From Calothrix parasitica NIES-267 (GTDB lineage: Bacteria; Cyanobacteriota; Cyanobacteriia; Cyanobacteriales; Nostocaceae), in NCBI RefSeq assembly GCF_002368095.1, contig NZ_AP018227.1, forward strand, positions 2,584,598 to 2,648,597: a DNA stretch of 64,000 nt, in the 5' to 3' direction. A program made the position numbers and the translations under genes. Position 1 is the stretch's first letter. Every line of letters begins with the position of its first letter. Below the pieces are notes generated by a model. That model was not told the origin of the DNA, did no database searches, and saw only the letters and a list, made by a program, of their open reading frames with translations. Below are positions 29,745 through 38,971 of the stretch, piece by piece.

Positions 29745-31520
29745 GTGAAACCACTATTAGGATTAGTAGTACTAGCAACGCTGTCAACTCCCAACTTAGC
29801 TTGGGCACAAGAACAATCCCTGAAAGTGGTTTATCCCCCGACAAACCACAAAACAACTTCAGATAAAATCTTTTTCATTGGTACAGGCCCATTAACCGGA
29901 CAGGTTCTAATAAATGGTAAGCCAATTACTCGTTCTAAATCCGGTCATTTTGCACCTAGTTTTCCCCTGCAAGTCGGAGAAAATACATTTACAATACGCC
30001 ATCAAGAGCAAGTAATTCAGATTCAAGTAACCAGAACCAGCAACCAACAGAGTGTACCTCAAGGCTTGGCTTTTGCCAAAGATTCTTTAACTCCAAAAGT
30101 TGATATTGCTCGACTCCCAGGAGAACTTATATGTTTTAGCGCGATTGCACCCCCAAGCGCTACAGTATCTGTTAGTTTAGGTGGAAATAAAAGAGTTGCT
30201 CTTTTACTTCAACCACCACAAGCACAACTACCAAGCAACTTAGCGGCTTTAACGGGAACGAATCAACCTCAAAATGCTACAAAGAGCGAATATTCTGGCT
30301 GTACTACGCTAGAAGCTAATGCTATAGAAGTAGCACCAAAATATCAATTAACGCTTAACTCAGAAACAATAACTCAAGAAGCCCCTGGAAAAATTAATAT
30401 TCTACAACCAAGCAGTTTACCGGTTGTGGAAGTAAGTGCTGAGTTTGGTGTGGCTCGCACTGGTCCTTCTACTAATTATTCTAGACTAACGCCATTGCCC
30501 AAAGGTACACGTTCGGCTGTAACCGGAAAAACTGGTGAGTGGTTGCGTTTGGACTATGGTGCTTGGATTAAAAGTTCAGAAACTGCTTCTTTAGCAAATG
30601 CGATTGTTCCAAATACGATTATTCGCAGCGTTGGTTCTAGCCAGTCAGAACAAGCAACTTTGGTCAGTTTTCCTTTACAAACTCCCGTTCCTGTAACCGT
30701 TAAACAGGAATCGGACAAATTGACTTTGACGTTGCACAATACCACTGCTCAAACAGACACTATTCCGTTTAATGACAATCCATTTATCTCACGCATGGAT
30801 TGGCAACAAATACCTCCCTCCCCAGGAGGAAATTCAACAGCAGTGCAATATATTTTTAATCTGAAGAAAAATCAACAGTGGGGATACAAGTTAGGATACG
30901 AAGGAACAACTTTAAAGTTGAAATTACGTCATCCTCCCGAATTGCGACGTAGTAGACGCAAGCCTTTATCTGGAACCAAGATTTTAATCGACCCCGGTCA
31001 TGGAGGAAAAGAATCGGGAGCAGTTGGGCCAACCGGATTACCTGAAAAAGATGTAAATTTAACTATATCTAAGTTGTTACGTAGGGAATTAGTCAAGCGG
31101 GGAGCAACGGTGGTGATGACCCGAGAAATTGACAAGTTTGTGTCTCTGGGTGACCGACAAAAGATAATTGCGAGAGAAGAACCCACCTTAGCACTGTCCG
31201 TTCACTATAATGCTCTCCCGGATTACGGTGACGCGGAAAATACTAAGGGTATAGGAATGTTTTGGTATCATCCTCAAGCTCATAGTTTGGCTGTATATCT
31301 ACATAATTATTTAGTGGATAAGTTAGATAGGCCTTCTTATGGCGTATTTTGGAATAACTTAGCCCTAACTCGTCCCGAAGCAGCACCATCATTATTATTA
31401 GAGTTAGGGTTTATGAGTAACCCAGAAGAATTCGAGTGGGTTACTAATCCCAAACAGCAGAAAAAACTGGCCAAAACTCTTGCTGATGGGATTGTCAAAT
31501 GGTTAAGGGATAATCGCTGA
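29745..31520 (+). CDS. N-acetylmuramoyl-L-alanine amidase (AmiC-like) with N-terminal wall/AMIN-like region
   Basis: 591 residues from a GTG. A signal peptide (LGLVVLATLSTPNLAWAQ) directs it to the periplasm. About 30-230 is a beta-rich region, about 230-290 an SH3-type domain (VVEVSAEFGVARTGPSTNYS), and the C-terminal about 180 residues are Amidase_3: His419 in LIDPGHGG, the zinc Glu in GLPEKDVNLT, His487 in SVHYNA and catalytic Glu553 in LLLELGFM. It cleaves the bond between MurNAc and the peptide stem. In filamentous cyanobacteria such amidases act in cell division and in making septal nanopores between cells; whether this one does is inferred. Confidence 0.92.
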   Translation: MKPLLGLVVLATLSTPNLAWAQEQSLKVVYPPTNHKTTSDKIFFIGTGPLTGQVLINGKPITRSKSGHFAPSFPLQVGENTFTIRHQEQVIQIQVTRTSNQQSVPQGLAFAKDSLTPKVDIARLPGELICFSAIAPPSATVSVSLGGNKRVALLLQPPQAQLPSNLAALTGTNQPQNATKSEYSGCTTLEANAIEVAPKYQLTLNSETITQEAPGKINILQPSSLPVVEVSAEFGVARTGPSTNYSRLTPLPKGTRSAVTGKTGEWLRLDYGAWIKSSETASLANAIVPNTIIRSVGSSQSEQATLVSFPLQTPVPVTVKQESDKLTLTLHNTTAQTDTIPFNDNPFISRMDWQQIPPSPGGNSTAVQYIFNLKKNQQWGYKLGYEGTTLKLKLRHPPELRRSRRKPLSGTKILIDPGHGGKESGAVGPTGLPEKDVNLTISKLLRRELVKRGATVVMTREIDKFVSLGDRQKIIAREEPTLALSVHYNALPDYGDAENTKGIGMFWYHPQAHSLAVYLHNYLVDKLDRPSYGVFWNNLALTRPEAAPSLLLELGFMSNPEEFEWVTNPKQQKKLAKTLADGIVKWLRDNR

Positions 31521-31580
31521 CAGATATATGATATTTTGACGCAGTTAATTGATTAGGTTCCAATACTTGTCGGTTAAGGC

Positions 31581-31650
31581 TAGATCCTCCCTAACCCTCC
31601 TTAAAAAGGAGGGAATTAAGCCCCCTTTTTAAGGGGGTTTGGGGGATCTA
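31581..31650. repeat. 70-bp palindromic intergenic element (tagatcctcc / gggggatcta)
   Basis: The ends are inverse to each other, with two inner hairpins (ccctccttaaaaaggaggg and cccccttttt aagggggtt). It lies 60 bases after the amidase stop and may also act as its terminator. Similar elements are widespread in cyanobacteria. Confidence 0.85.
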
Positions 31651-31880
31651 AAAAATTTTGAATTTCTTAACCGAGCAGTATTGGATTAAGTAAGTAAACA
31701 AAATTATTTACTCTTATTAGAAGCTAAGACAATTAGCCATAACCCCTGTGATTGCTTCGTTTCACTCCGTTCCACTCGCAATGACGTTGTGTAATTCATT
31801 ATCTTTAACTAGTTATCTAAGTAAATCGGCATAAATAAACTATAGCTATGTAAAATGCAGGCAAATTACTCTTGAACACT

Positions 31881-31946
31881 TATTGCTACTTGCTACCTGC
31901 TACTTACTACTTACTACTTACTACTTACTACTTACTACTTACTACT
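31881..31946. repeat. Heptamer tandem repeat (tacttac)
   Basis: About eight copies of the tacttac / ctactta unit with tgctacc variants at the left. Confidence 0.9.
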
Positions 31947-33062
31947 CTCTTTTCTTAACTAGGATTTTCAACGCCAACGTACTTAATAAGTATACTCAAT
32001 ACTACTAATTGGCGATTAACGAAGATAAGAATACTTTTACATAAGTAATTTTATTGCAGAAAGATTTTAACTATTTGACATACAGAGCTAACTGCAAGCG
32101 TCAGACTAAAACGTGACTGCACCAAACGAAAGATGTACTTATCAAGCTCATAACTTTATAATTATTAGAAATCAATACAAAATTCTCAGTTTTTATTAAG
32201 ATAAATTTCTATTTAGAATCGATAACCCATAATATTTTGATTTCTGACTGCGATTTTATAACTTGTTTTCCGTATATTTACCAAAATCATACGGATTTAA
32301 GTTTTACCTAGAAATAGTGGGAAATACGATGAAATACCCCAATAACAAGCTTTACAGATTCGGAATAAGGCTATTTTTTAGGAGCTTTCACAGCAACTTT
32401 ACAATTTCTTCACTATACATAATGGCTTCTATACATTAACTTTACAGTAATAGGTTCAAATGATTCCAATTGAAGTTATATTAAAGTTTGTTCGCTAAAA
32501 AATGAATAAGTCGATATAAATCGTCATGCTTTGTATTGATTTAAACCATTTTTTTCAAAAAAAATTTTTGGTTTAAATGCTTTTAGATGACTGCTTTCCG
32601 GAAGATTCAAGACAGCTGTAGTGCCGTACCTACAAGTACAGTATTAAAGTTCGTAAACAGATAAGGGGTGAAAGCTATGCAATATTGCAATCGCGTATCT
32701 ACTAAAAAAAACAAACCATTTTTACGCAAGTGTATTTCAAAATACATAACAATGTCTGCGTGTAAGGATTTTGTCTCGAATTTTTCTTTATTAAACAGTT
32801 TTTTTGTCAAACATTACTTGGCATGAATTTTAGATGGTTTTAGCCTCTTGGAATTCAAGTAGGAGTATCTATTTCGGGCTGTTGTAATCCTTGATACGAT
32901 ACTTGTAGAGAGGAAAAATAAAAAACTTAGATTATTACCTAAGCCGGGTTGTTCAGCAGGCTTATCCCATAGTCCTATTAGAAGTTTCCCTAATTATTGA
33001 CGGATCTGGCTAGTCATTGATAGACACTTTATTTAAAACTTATTATTTCTGTTTGGATACAG

Positions 33063-33815
33063 GTGATGACACAGGTGCAGTTACTGAATGTAAACATTAA
33101 CAATCTCGCGATGAGCGACTTGTTAGATAATCTGCAAAGTGGTGGTCTCGTAGTAACCCCCAACGTAGACCACTTGATGAAATTGCAGAGAGACCCCGAT
33201 TTTTATGGAGTATACCAAGAGGCAGAATACAGAGTGTGTGACAGTAAAATACTCATGTACGTGTCTCGCTTTCTGGGAACACCAATAGTTGAGAAAATTT
33301 CAGGTTCTGATTTGTTTCCAGCTTTCTATAATCACTATAGGAATGATAAAAGTATCAACATTTTTTTGCTTGGTGCCCAAAAGGGAATTGCTGAAATTGC
33401 TCAACGCAAGATAAATTCTAAGGTAGGTAGAAATATGATTATTGATACTTATTCGCCTCCCTTTGGTTTTGAGAAAGACGAAGAAGAATGTCGAAAAATT
33501 TTGCAGCTAATTAATTCATCTGGTGCAACTGTTTTAGCAATTGGAGTTGGTGCTCCAAAACAAGAGATGTGGATTGCCAAATACAGAAGAAATTTACACA
33601 ATGTCAAGATATTCTTGGCAATTGGTGCCACTATCAACTTTGAGGCCGGAAATGTCAAACGTTCTCCTCAATGGATGAGTGAAGTTGGTTTGGAATGGTT
33701 GTACAGACTTTTAAGCGAACCTAGAAGACTTTGGAAAAGGTATCTAATGGATGCAGTTCCATTTATCTATTTAGTTTGCAAACAACGCTTTCAAAAATAT
33801 AGAAATCCTTGGTAA
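33063..33815 (+). CDS. WecG/TagA/CpsF-family glycosyltransferase
   Basis: 250 residues; starts GTG-ATG at 33063/33066. GT26 enzymes add the second sugar (often N-acetylmannosamine type) to an undecaprenyl-linked acceptor. Signatures are VTPNVDHLMKLQRDPDFY with the conserved Asp, DSKILMYVSRFLG, IGVGAPKQEMWIAKYR, GATINFEAGNVKRSPQWM and the basic C-terminus EWLYRLLSEPRRLWKRYL that contacts the membrane. It opens the polysaccharide cluster, 164 bases before the Wzc-like gene. Exact donor sugar unknown. Confidence 0.92.
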   Translation: MMTQVQLLNVNINNLAMSDLLDNLQSGGLVVTPNVDHLMKLQRDPDFYGVYQEAEYRVCDSKILMYVSRFLGTPIVEKISGSDLFPAFYNHYRNDKSINIFLLGAQKGIAEIAQRKINSKVGRNMIIDTYSPPFGFEKDEEECRKILQLINSSGATVLAIGVGAPKQEMWIAKYRRNLHNVKIFLAIGATINFEAGNVKRSPQWMSEVGLEWLYRLLSEPRRLWKRYLMDAVPFIYLVCKQRFQKYRNPW

Positions 33816-33979
33816 AAACGCAAAGCACAATCAAGATAATAATCATTCTCCTTTTAAGGGTTTTAAGAGGATGTAAAAGCTATTTGATTTTTCTTAAAAT
33901 AAAAAAGGTAGCGCGTAATTTAGTTTAGATTGTGCTAGCTGTTATCTTTATCTAATTAAGCATAGGTTAAAACTTAAGT

Positions 33980-36193
33980 ATGGAAAATCAGAATTTATCT
34001 GAAGAGATAGATGTCCAGAAATATTTGCTGGTTCTGAAACGTCGCTGGCTGATAGCATCAGTTGTTTTTGCTGGTTTTGCTAGCTTTGGTGTTTTGCATT
34101 GGGTAAGTCAAAAACCAGCTTATCAAGCGACGGGTAAATTACTTTTCCGAACAGATAGAACCTCATCTCTAACGGGTGCTGGAGAAGAAATTGGTCATCT
34201 AGAATCAATTAAACGCGAAGCGAATCCTTTAGATACACAAGCAATTATCTTGCAGTCCGAACCCATAATAAAGGATGTTGTAAAAAGCCTGGAACTTAAG
34301 GGAAATAATGGTAAGCCTTTAGATCCAAATTCAATATCTATCGGTACTGGGTCAATTGTCGGTACCGATATACTAAGAGTTTCCTATACATCTGGTAAGC
34401 CCGAATTAGCTATAAAAGTAGTTGATAAGGTGATGGAAGCTTACATAAAAAAGAATATTTATACAAATCGTTCTGAAGCTATTGCAGCACGTTCGTTTAT
34501 TGAAAAGCAATTGCCATCAGCGAAAAGGGGATTATCTAAAGTAACTGAAGAATTGCGAGATTTTAAACAAAAAAATAAGGTTATTGAATTAAAAGAAGAA
34601 ACTACCAAAGCAGTTCAGATTATTCATGAAATTGATAAAGAATTAACTGAGGCAAGGTCTGAATTAGCTGATGTCGGAGGACAAGAAAAAGAAGTCAGCA
34701 GCCAACTTAATTTACCCTTAAATAAAGCTGTAGACATTTCTTCTTTGAGTCAAGTAAAAGGGGTGCAGGAAGTATTAAGCGAGTTGCAAAAAGTACAAAC
34801 AGAATTAACAACTTTAAAAACTCGAATGACTAACGCACATCCATCTATTCTGGATTTGCAAGACAAAGAAGCAGCCTTAAATAATTTGTTGCAGACAAGA
34901 ATAATGGAGTCTGTAGGGTACAGAACCCAAATTGCTCCTAGCAGCTTGCAAATAGGTAGAGTTAAGCAAGAGCTAATTTCTAGGTTTGTAAATTTGCGCT
35001 CCCAGCGCTTAGGATTAACTCAAAAAATTGATTCTCTATCAGATTTAAAAAATAGATACAAGCAAAGAGCAGATGTTATCCCAGATTTAGAGAAACGGCA
35101 AAAAGAATTAGAGCAAAAACTATCAATAGCTCAGAAAAATTACGAAAACTTAGAGACAAGATTACAAGAAATTAAAGTAGCAGAAAGTCAAACTGTTGGG
35201 AATGCTAGCATCGTTGAATCTGCAAAAGTAAGTCCCAGCCCTCAAGTTCAAAAGCAAAAGTTTATTGTGACTTTTGGTAGCATTTTCGTAGGTTTAGTAC
35301 TTAGTATTGGTTCCGCTTACTTTGTAGACTTAATTGATAGGAGATTGAAGACAGCGAAAGAAGCTGAAAAGCTTTTTGGCTATACTTTGCTAGGATTAAT
35401 TCCTAAGTTTGATACTAATAACGCTAAAAGCAATCATAATATTCCAGTTGGAAAGGATAAAATTGCTGGTGTTTCCGAGCGAGTTATTGTTGCAACTTCA
35501 CCAAGGACGGTGATTCACGAAGCGTACCAAATGCTTCAGGCTAATTTGAAATTTATTAGTTTGGATAGAAAAATTCGCTCAATTGCGGTTACTTCTTCTG
35601 TAGCAGGTGAAGGTAAAACAGAAGTTGCGGCTAATTTAGCAGCAGTTATGGCACAGGTCGGTAGACGGGTGCTATTAGTTGACGCTGACATGCGTCAGCC
35701 ATCTCAACATCACCTTTGGGGTTTGATAAATTCCATCGGTTTAAGTAACGTTATGGTTGGGGAACATGATTTAGAAGATGCCGTACAAAAGGTAACAGAG
35801 AATCTGTCAGTGTTGACATCTGGTGTCATGCCTCCAAATCCTCTGGCATTAATCGATTCAGAGCGAATGACTAGTTTTATCGAAATGCTATCTCTAAACT
35901 ATGACTATATAGTATTTGATACTCCTCCCTTGACTGGAAATGCTGAATCAGCGGTTTTATCGCAAATGGTGGATGGTGCTTTGGTTATAGTTAGACCGAA
36001 ATTAGTCAATTCAGCTACTGCGACTGCTGCGAAGTCTTTACTAGAAAGGTCAGAAACAAACGTTTTGGGAATTGTCGCTAATAGTGTCAATGTGAAGCAC
36101 GAACCTAATAATTATTTTTACTACAGTAGTTACGAATCTGAATCCGGTGTAGAGACAATCGATAACTCTCAAAGCGCTGTTCGTTCTTCTTAG
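33980..36193 (+). CDS. Wzc-like polysaccharide co-polymerase and tyrosine autokinase
   Basis: 737 residues. The N-terminal Wzz domain has a membrane helix near residues 20-45 (LLVLKRRWLIASVVFAGFAS). A long coiled-coil periplasmic section (about 160-410) follows, then a second membrane helix (FIVTFGSIFVGLVLSIGSAY) near 430. The cytoplasmic BY-kinase has Walker A SSVAGEGKTEVAANLAAV (about 540), Walker A' VLLVDADMRQP and Walker B YIVFDTPPL. The C-terminal Tyr cluster NYFYYSSYESES offers autophosphorylation sites. Wzc proteins set chain length and regulate export. It sits between the WecG-like and acetyltransferase genes in one orientation. Fused rather than split kinase, as in proteobacteria. 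Confidence 0.93.
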   Translation: MENQNLSEEIDVQKYLLVLKRRWLIASVVFAGFASFGVLHWVSQKPAYQATGKLLFRTDRTSSLTGAGEEIGHLESIKREANPLDTQAIILQSEPIIKDVVKSLELKGNNGKPLDPNSISIGTGSIVGTDILRVSYTSGKPELAIKVVDKVMEAYIKKNIYTNRSEAIAARSFIEKQLPSAKRGLSKVTEELRDFKQKNKVIELKEETTKAVQIIHEIDKELTEARSELADVGGQEKEVSSQLNLPLNKAVDISSLSQVKGVQEVLSELQKVQTELTTLKTRMTNAHPSILDLQDKEAALNNLLQTRIMESVGYRTQIAPSSLQIGRVKQELISRFVNLRSQRLGLTQKIDSLSDLKNRYKQRADVIPDLEKRQKELEQKLSIAQKNYENLETRLQEIKVAESQTVGNASIVESAKVSPSPQVQKQKFIVTFGSIFVGLVLSIGSAYFVDLIDRRLKTAKEAEKLFGYTLLGLIPKFDTNNAKSNHNIPVGKDKIAGVSERVIVATSPRTVIHEAYQMLQANLKFISLDRKIRSIAVTSSVAGEGKTEVAANLAAVMAQVGRRVLLVDADMRQPSQHHLWGLINSIGLSNVMVGEHDLEDAVQKVTENLSVLTSGVMPPNPLALIDSERMTSFIEMLSLNYDYIVFDTPPLTGNAESAVLSQMVDGALVIVRPKLVNSATATAAKSLLERSETNVLGIVANSVNVKHEPNNYFYYSSYESESGVETIDNSQSAVRSS

Positions 36194-36270
36194 ACATATA
36201 GAATGTTAGTTTTGTCAACTGTTCGATTCTTTTTACTAATTGCTCCCCATTCAACAATTAACATTGAATT

Positions 36271-36828
36271 ATGAGTACTCAACTGAGCCAGACAACTAGT
36301 TGTAACGAAGCATCAACAGAAGATTTAAGTCTTTGGCAGCAGTTAAAGGAAGACTGGATAGCTCATGGAAAAGATTGGACTAAACCGGGATTTAGAGCGG
36401 TTGCGGTTCATCGCTTTGGAGTTTTTAGAATGACAATACAGTCTAAGGTTTTACGTTCACCAATGAGTATTTTATACAAAATGATGTATCGTAAAGTACG
36501 TAATAATTACGGAATAGAAATTCCTTATACGGTTGAATTAGGACGACGAGTTGTTATCGAACATCAAAGTGGGATAGTGATTCATGGATATTGCACAATT
36601 GGTGATGAATCTATCATTCGTCAAGGTGTCACTTTAGGAAATCGCTATTTAGACCGTCCAATGGAAGCTCCGAAGTTAGGTAAGAGGGTTAATGTAGGAG
36701 CGGGAGCCAAAATTTTTGGCGATGTTTCCATTGGAGATGGAGCTTCAATTGGAGCTAATGCTGTTGTTTTATCCGATGTACCTTCTGGAAAAACCGCAGT
36801 GGGGATACCTGCTAAAGTTATTAACTGA
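36271..36828 (+). CDS. Serine O-acetyltransferase-like (left-handed beta-helix) acetyltransferase
   Basis: 185 residues. The LbH hexapeptide repeats run through GIEIPYTVELGRRVVIEHQSG, IGDESIIRQGVTLGNR and GAGAKIFGDVSIGDGASIG, with ANAVVLSDVPSGKTAVGIPAK at the end. This is the CysE/EpsC-type fold that uses acetyl-CoA. It lacks the long N-terminal domain of metabolic CysE, and its place in a polysaccharide cluster suggests it acetylates a sugar or an amino-acid substituent on the glycan; free serine as substrate remains possible. It starts 77 bases after the Wzc-like stop. Confidence 0.88.
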   Translation: MSTQLSQTTSCNEASTEDLSLWQQLKEDWIAHGKDWTKPGFRAVAVHRFGVFRMTIQSKVLRSPMSILYKMMYRKVRNNYGIEIPYTVELGRRVVIEHQSGIVIHGYCTIGDESIIRQGVTLGNRYLDRPMEAPKLGKRVNVGAGAKIFGDVSIGDGASIGANAVVLSDVPSGKTAVGIPAKVIN

Positions 36829-37108
36829 ATGAAATCAAAGGTGAAAGTAGTAATTTTTTAATTAAATATGATGGATTTATATTTGAGCATGCATGAAGCT
36901 GCAAACTGCTATCTAATCGTAAAATTCTTATAAACAGGAATCGGAATAACTTTCAAAATTAATGTGGTCAAGTCATTGTGCTATTTTTCATTAATTTTCA
37001 CTAGTTGTAGTAATGTAATATTTTCGTTTCTCGACGGTTGAGAAAATATAAATGACTCAAAACTAATGAAATGTACTAATAGTATTCGACTAATAGTCCT
37101 TTGAATTC

Positions 37109-37279
37109 AGGACTTACGCAATGGAGATTTGTCATTGCGACCGAAACGTTAGCGCAGCGTCTCCCGGAGGGAGATAGTGTAGGGAAGCAATCGCAGGATT
37201 GTTGCGATGATCCACAGCTTCGCTGAATACGTCGCTACCGCTCGTAATGACGCAGTTACGTTGCTTTTGCGTAAGTCCT
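37109..37279. repeat. MITE-like element, aggacttacgcaa / ttgcgtaagtcct termini
   Basis: 171 bp with 13-base perfect terminal inverted repeats and a second inner pair (gtcattgcgacc / ctcgtaatgac). Related to 3377-3503 but with a different interior. Confidence 0.85.
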
Positions 37280-37282
37280 ATA

Positions 37283-37369
37283 ATTAATTTTGACAGTTTT
37301 GTTTTCTACGGACGTAATGTAGAGACGTTATAAATAATGTCTCCCGACATTTCCAAAGAAAACGCGACC
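37283..37369. repeat. 87-bp dispersed repeat, copy A
   Basis: Identical to 58207-58293 except one base (aatgtctccc versus acgtctccc). It contains a hairpin, gagacgtta / taacgtctc in copy B. Confidence 0.9.
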
Positions 37370-37713
37370 ATAGCCGAATTAATGAAATGTACTAATAGTA
37401 TTCGACTATATTAATTATGACGAGTAATTATGGTTGGTGGTAGCGCGGTGTTGCTTTTGTAATTGCTACTAATGACAAATTATTAACAGTGGTCTGTAAC
37501 CGATATTGGTGGGTGTTGAGTGAATCAAAAAGACTTTTGAGAAAAGCAGCAAGATGGCTCGTAATTTCCTATCTACCAGATGCACGACCTAGTTTGAGAG
37601 AAGATATCAACTATTTTTCCTACTTTTTTACTAAGTTCGGAGCATCACATCAGAATTTATTGAGCTAAATCATAAATTTTTTTGGGTCTTTATCAAATTT
37701 CAAGGTGCAATTA

Positions 37714-38931
37714 ATGTCTACAATCCAGTTTTTATTGTTTTATTTTGATGCTTTTTTATTAATTTGTGGACTTGTATTACTCATTCCATGTACAGTTCTT
37801 CTTGTAGAATGTGTGGGTGCTTTAATCCCTTTTTCTGAGGAAAAGATAAGGGATGAGGAACAACTGCAGCATACAAAAGTTGCTGTCTTAGTTCCGGCTC
37901 ATAATGAGGAATTAGTTCTTAATTCTACGCTCAAAGACTTAAAGTGTAAGTTACCAAAAGAACATGAATTGATTGTTGTTGCAGATAATTGTACTGATAC
38001 TACAGCAGATATTGCTCGACAACTTGGGGCTACCGTAATCGAGCGTAAAGACGAGACTAATCGTGGTAAAGGATATGCTTTGGATTACGGTTTGCAGTAT
38101 ATGGAGCAGCAACCACCGGATGTAGTCATATTTATTGATGCAGACTGCTTTATTCGACAAGGGACTTTAGAAAAGCTGACGCAGCTTGCTGTTGCAACTA
38201 AACGACCGATTCAAGCTACCTATTTGATGTCGAAACCTGCCCAAGCTACACCAAAAGATGCTGTATCTGCTTTTGCTTTTAAGGTGAAAAATCAGGTTCG
38301 TTTACTGGGATTAAAACGATTTGGACTTCCTTGTACTCTGGTTGGTACTGGTATGGCTTTTCCTTGGTCTGCAATTCGCTCGGTAAACCTAGCTAACGGT
38401 GACATTGTTGAAGATATGAAATTGGGCTTGGACTTGAATATAGCCGGATATCCACCAATATTCTGCCCTTGGGCTGTTGTCACTGGATGTTTACCACAAC
38501 AGACACAAGCAGCCAAAACCCAAAGAACCCGATGGGAACACGGTCACCTACAAACTTTGCTTACTTACGTTCCTAAGTTAATACAGGCATCAATAAAGCA
38601 GGGACGAATCGATTTATTAGGAACTGCTCTCGACTTATCAGTGCCACCATTATCATTATTGGTTGCTCTTTGGTTTTTACTAATGAGTGTTTCGCTGTTA
38701 GTCGCATTTATGGGAGTAGGTTATGCGGCAATCTTTACAGGTATAATCGGTTGGTTGCTGATGCTTGCAGTTTTTACAGCCTGGTTTAATTATGGGCGCA
38801 AGGATTTGACTCTACTCCAACTTTTATCTATTCCTGCCTACATATTAAATAAGATACCCGTTTACTTTCGGTTTATATTTAAGCCCGTCAAGACTTGGGT
38901 TCGTACTGAAAGAGACTCGGTTAATCCTTAG
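37714..38931 (+). CDS. Membrane-anchored family 2 glycosyltransferase
   Basis: 405 residues from the ATG at 37714; a GTG three codons upstream is in frame, but AGG is well placed for the ATG. An N-terminal membrane helix (FLLFYFDAFLLICGLVLLIP) precedes the GT-A domain with VAVLVPAHNEE, IVVADNCTDTTAD, ETNRGKGYALDYG and FIDADCF (DxD). Further on are GTGMAFPW, VEDMKLGLDL and QRTRWEHGHLQT (Q/RxxRW acceptor motif). Two or three C-terminal helices (LLVALWFLLMSVSLLVAF) make it a processive-like or lipid-acceptor enzyme at the inner membrane. Sugar unknown. Confidence 0.9.
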   Translation: MSTIQFLLFYFDAFLLICGLVLLIPCTVLLVECVGALIPFSEEKIRDEEQLQHTKVAVLVPAHNEELVLNSTLKDLKCKLPKEHELIVVADNCTDTTADIARQLGATVIERKDETNRGKGYALDYGLQYMEQQPPDVVIFIDADCFIRQGTLEKLTQLAVATKRPIQATYLMSKPAQATPKDAVSAFAFKVKNQVRLLGLKRFGLPCTLVGTGMAFPWSAIRSVNLANGDIVEDMKLGLDLNIAGYPPIFCPWAVVTGCLPQQTQAAKTQRTRWEHGHLQTLLTYVPKLIQASIKQGRIDLLGTALDLSVPPLSLLVALWFLLMSVSLLVAFMGVGYAAIFTGIIGWLLMLAVFTAWFNYGRKDLTLLQLLSIPAYILNKIPVYFRFIFKPVKTWVRTERDSVNP

Positions 38932-38971
38932 AAATTGAGTTTAATTGAATTTAATCAAAGGATAGAAAAAC

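Larger units (their letters stand above)
31521..33062. other. 1.5-kb intergenic region upstream of the polysaccharide cluster
   Basis: Contents: the 70-bp palindrome, a fragment near 31745-31790 resembling the interior of the cgcaatgac-type elements, a tacttac heptamer array (31881-31946), and about 1.1 kb of AT-rich sequence with no strong gene. One frame of 49 codons starts at 32677 after aaggggtg but is not supported further. The region should hold the promoter of the polysaccharide locus. Confidence 0.5.
37064..37408. repeat. 29-bp direct repeats flanking two inserted elements
   Basis: taatgaaatgtactaatagt plus attcgacta occurs exactly at 37064-37092 and 37380-37408. Between them are the aggacttac element and the 87-bp repeat, as if elements had inserted into a duplicated or composite block. 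Confidence 0.85.
36829..37713. other. Intergenic region with nested repeats
   Basis: No gene. It holds the MITE-like element 37109-37279, the 87-bp repeat 37283-37369, and a 29-bp direct repeat (37064-37092 and 37380-37408) that brackets both. It splits the polysaccharide cluster into two blocks. Confidence 0.6.

Noticed and set aside
32607-32810. 67-codon reverse-strand frame before the polysaccharide cluster
   Set aside because: No ribosome-binding site, AT-rich composition and no family features.
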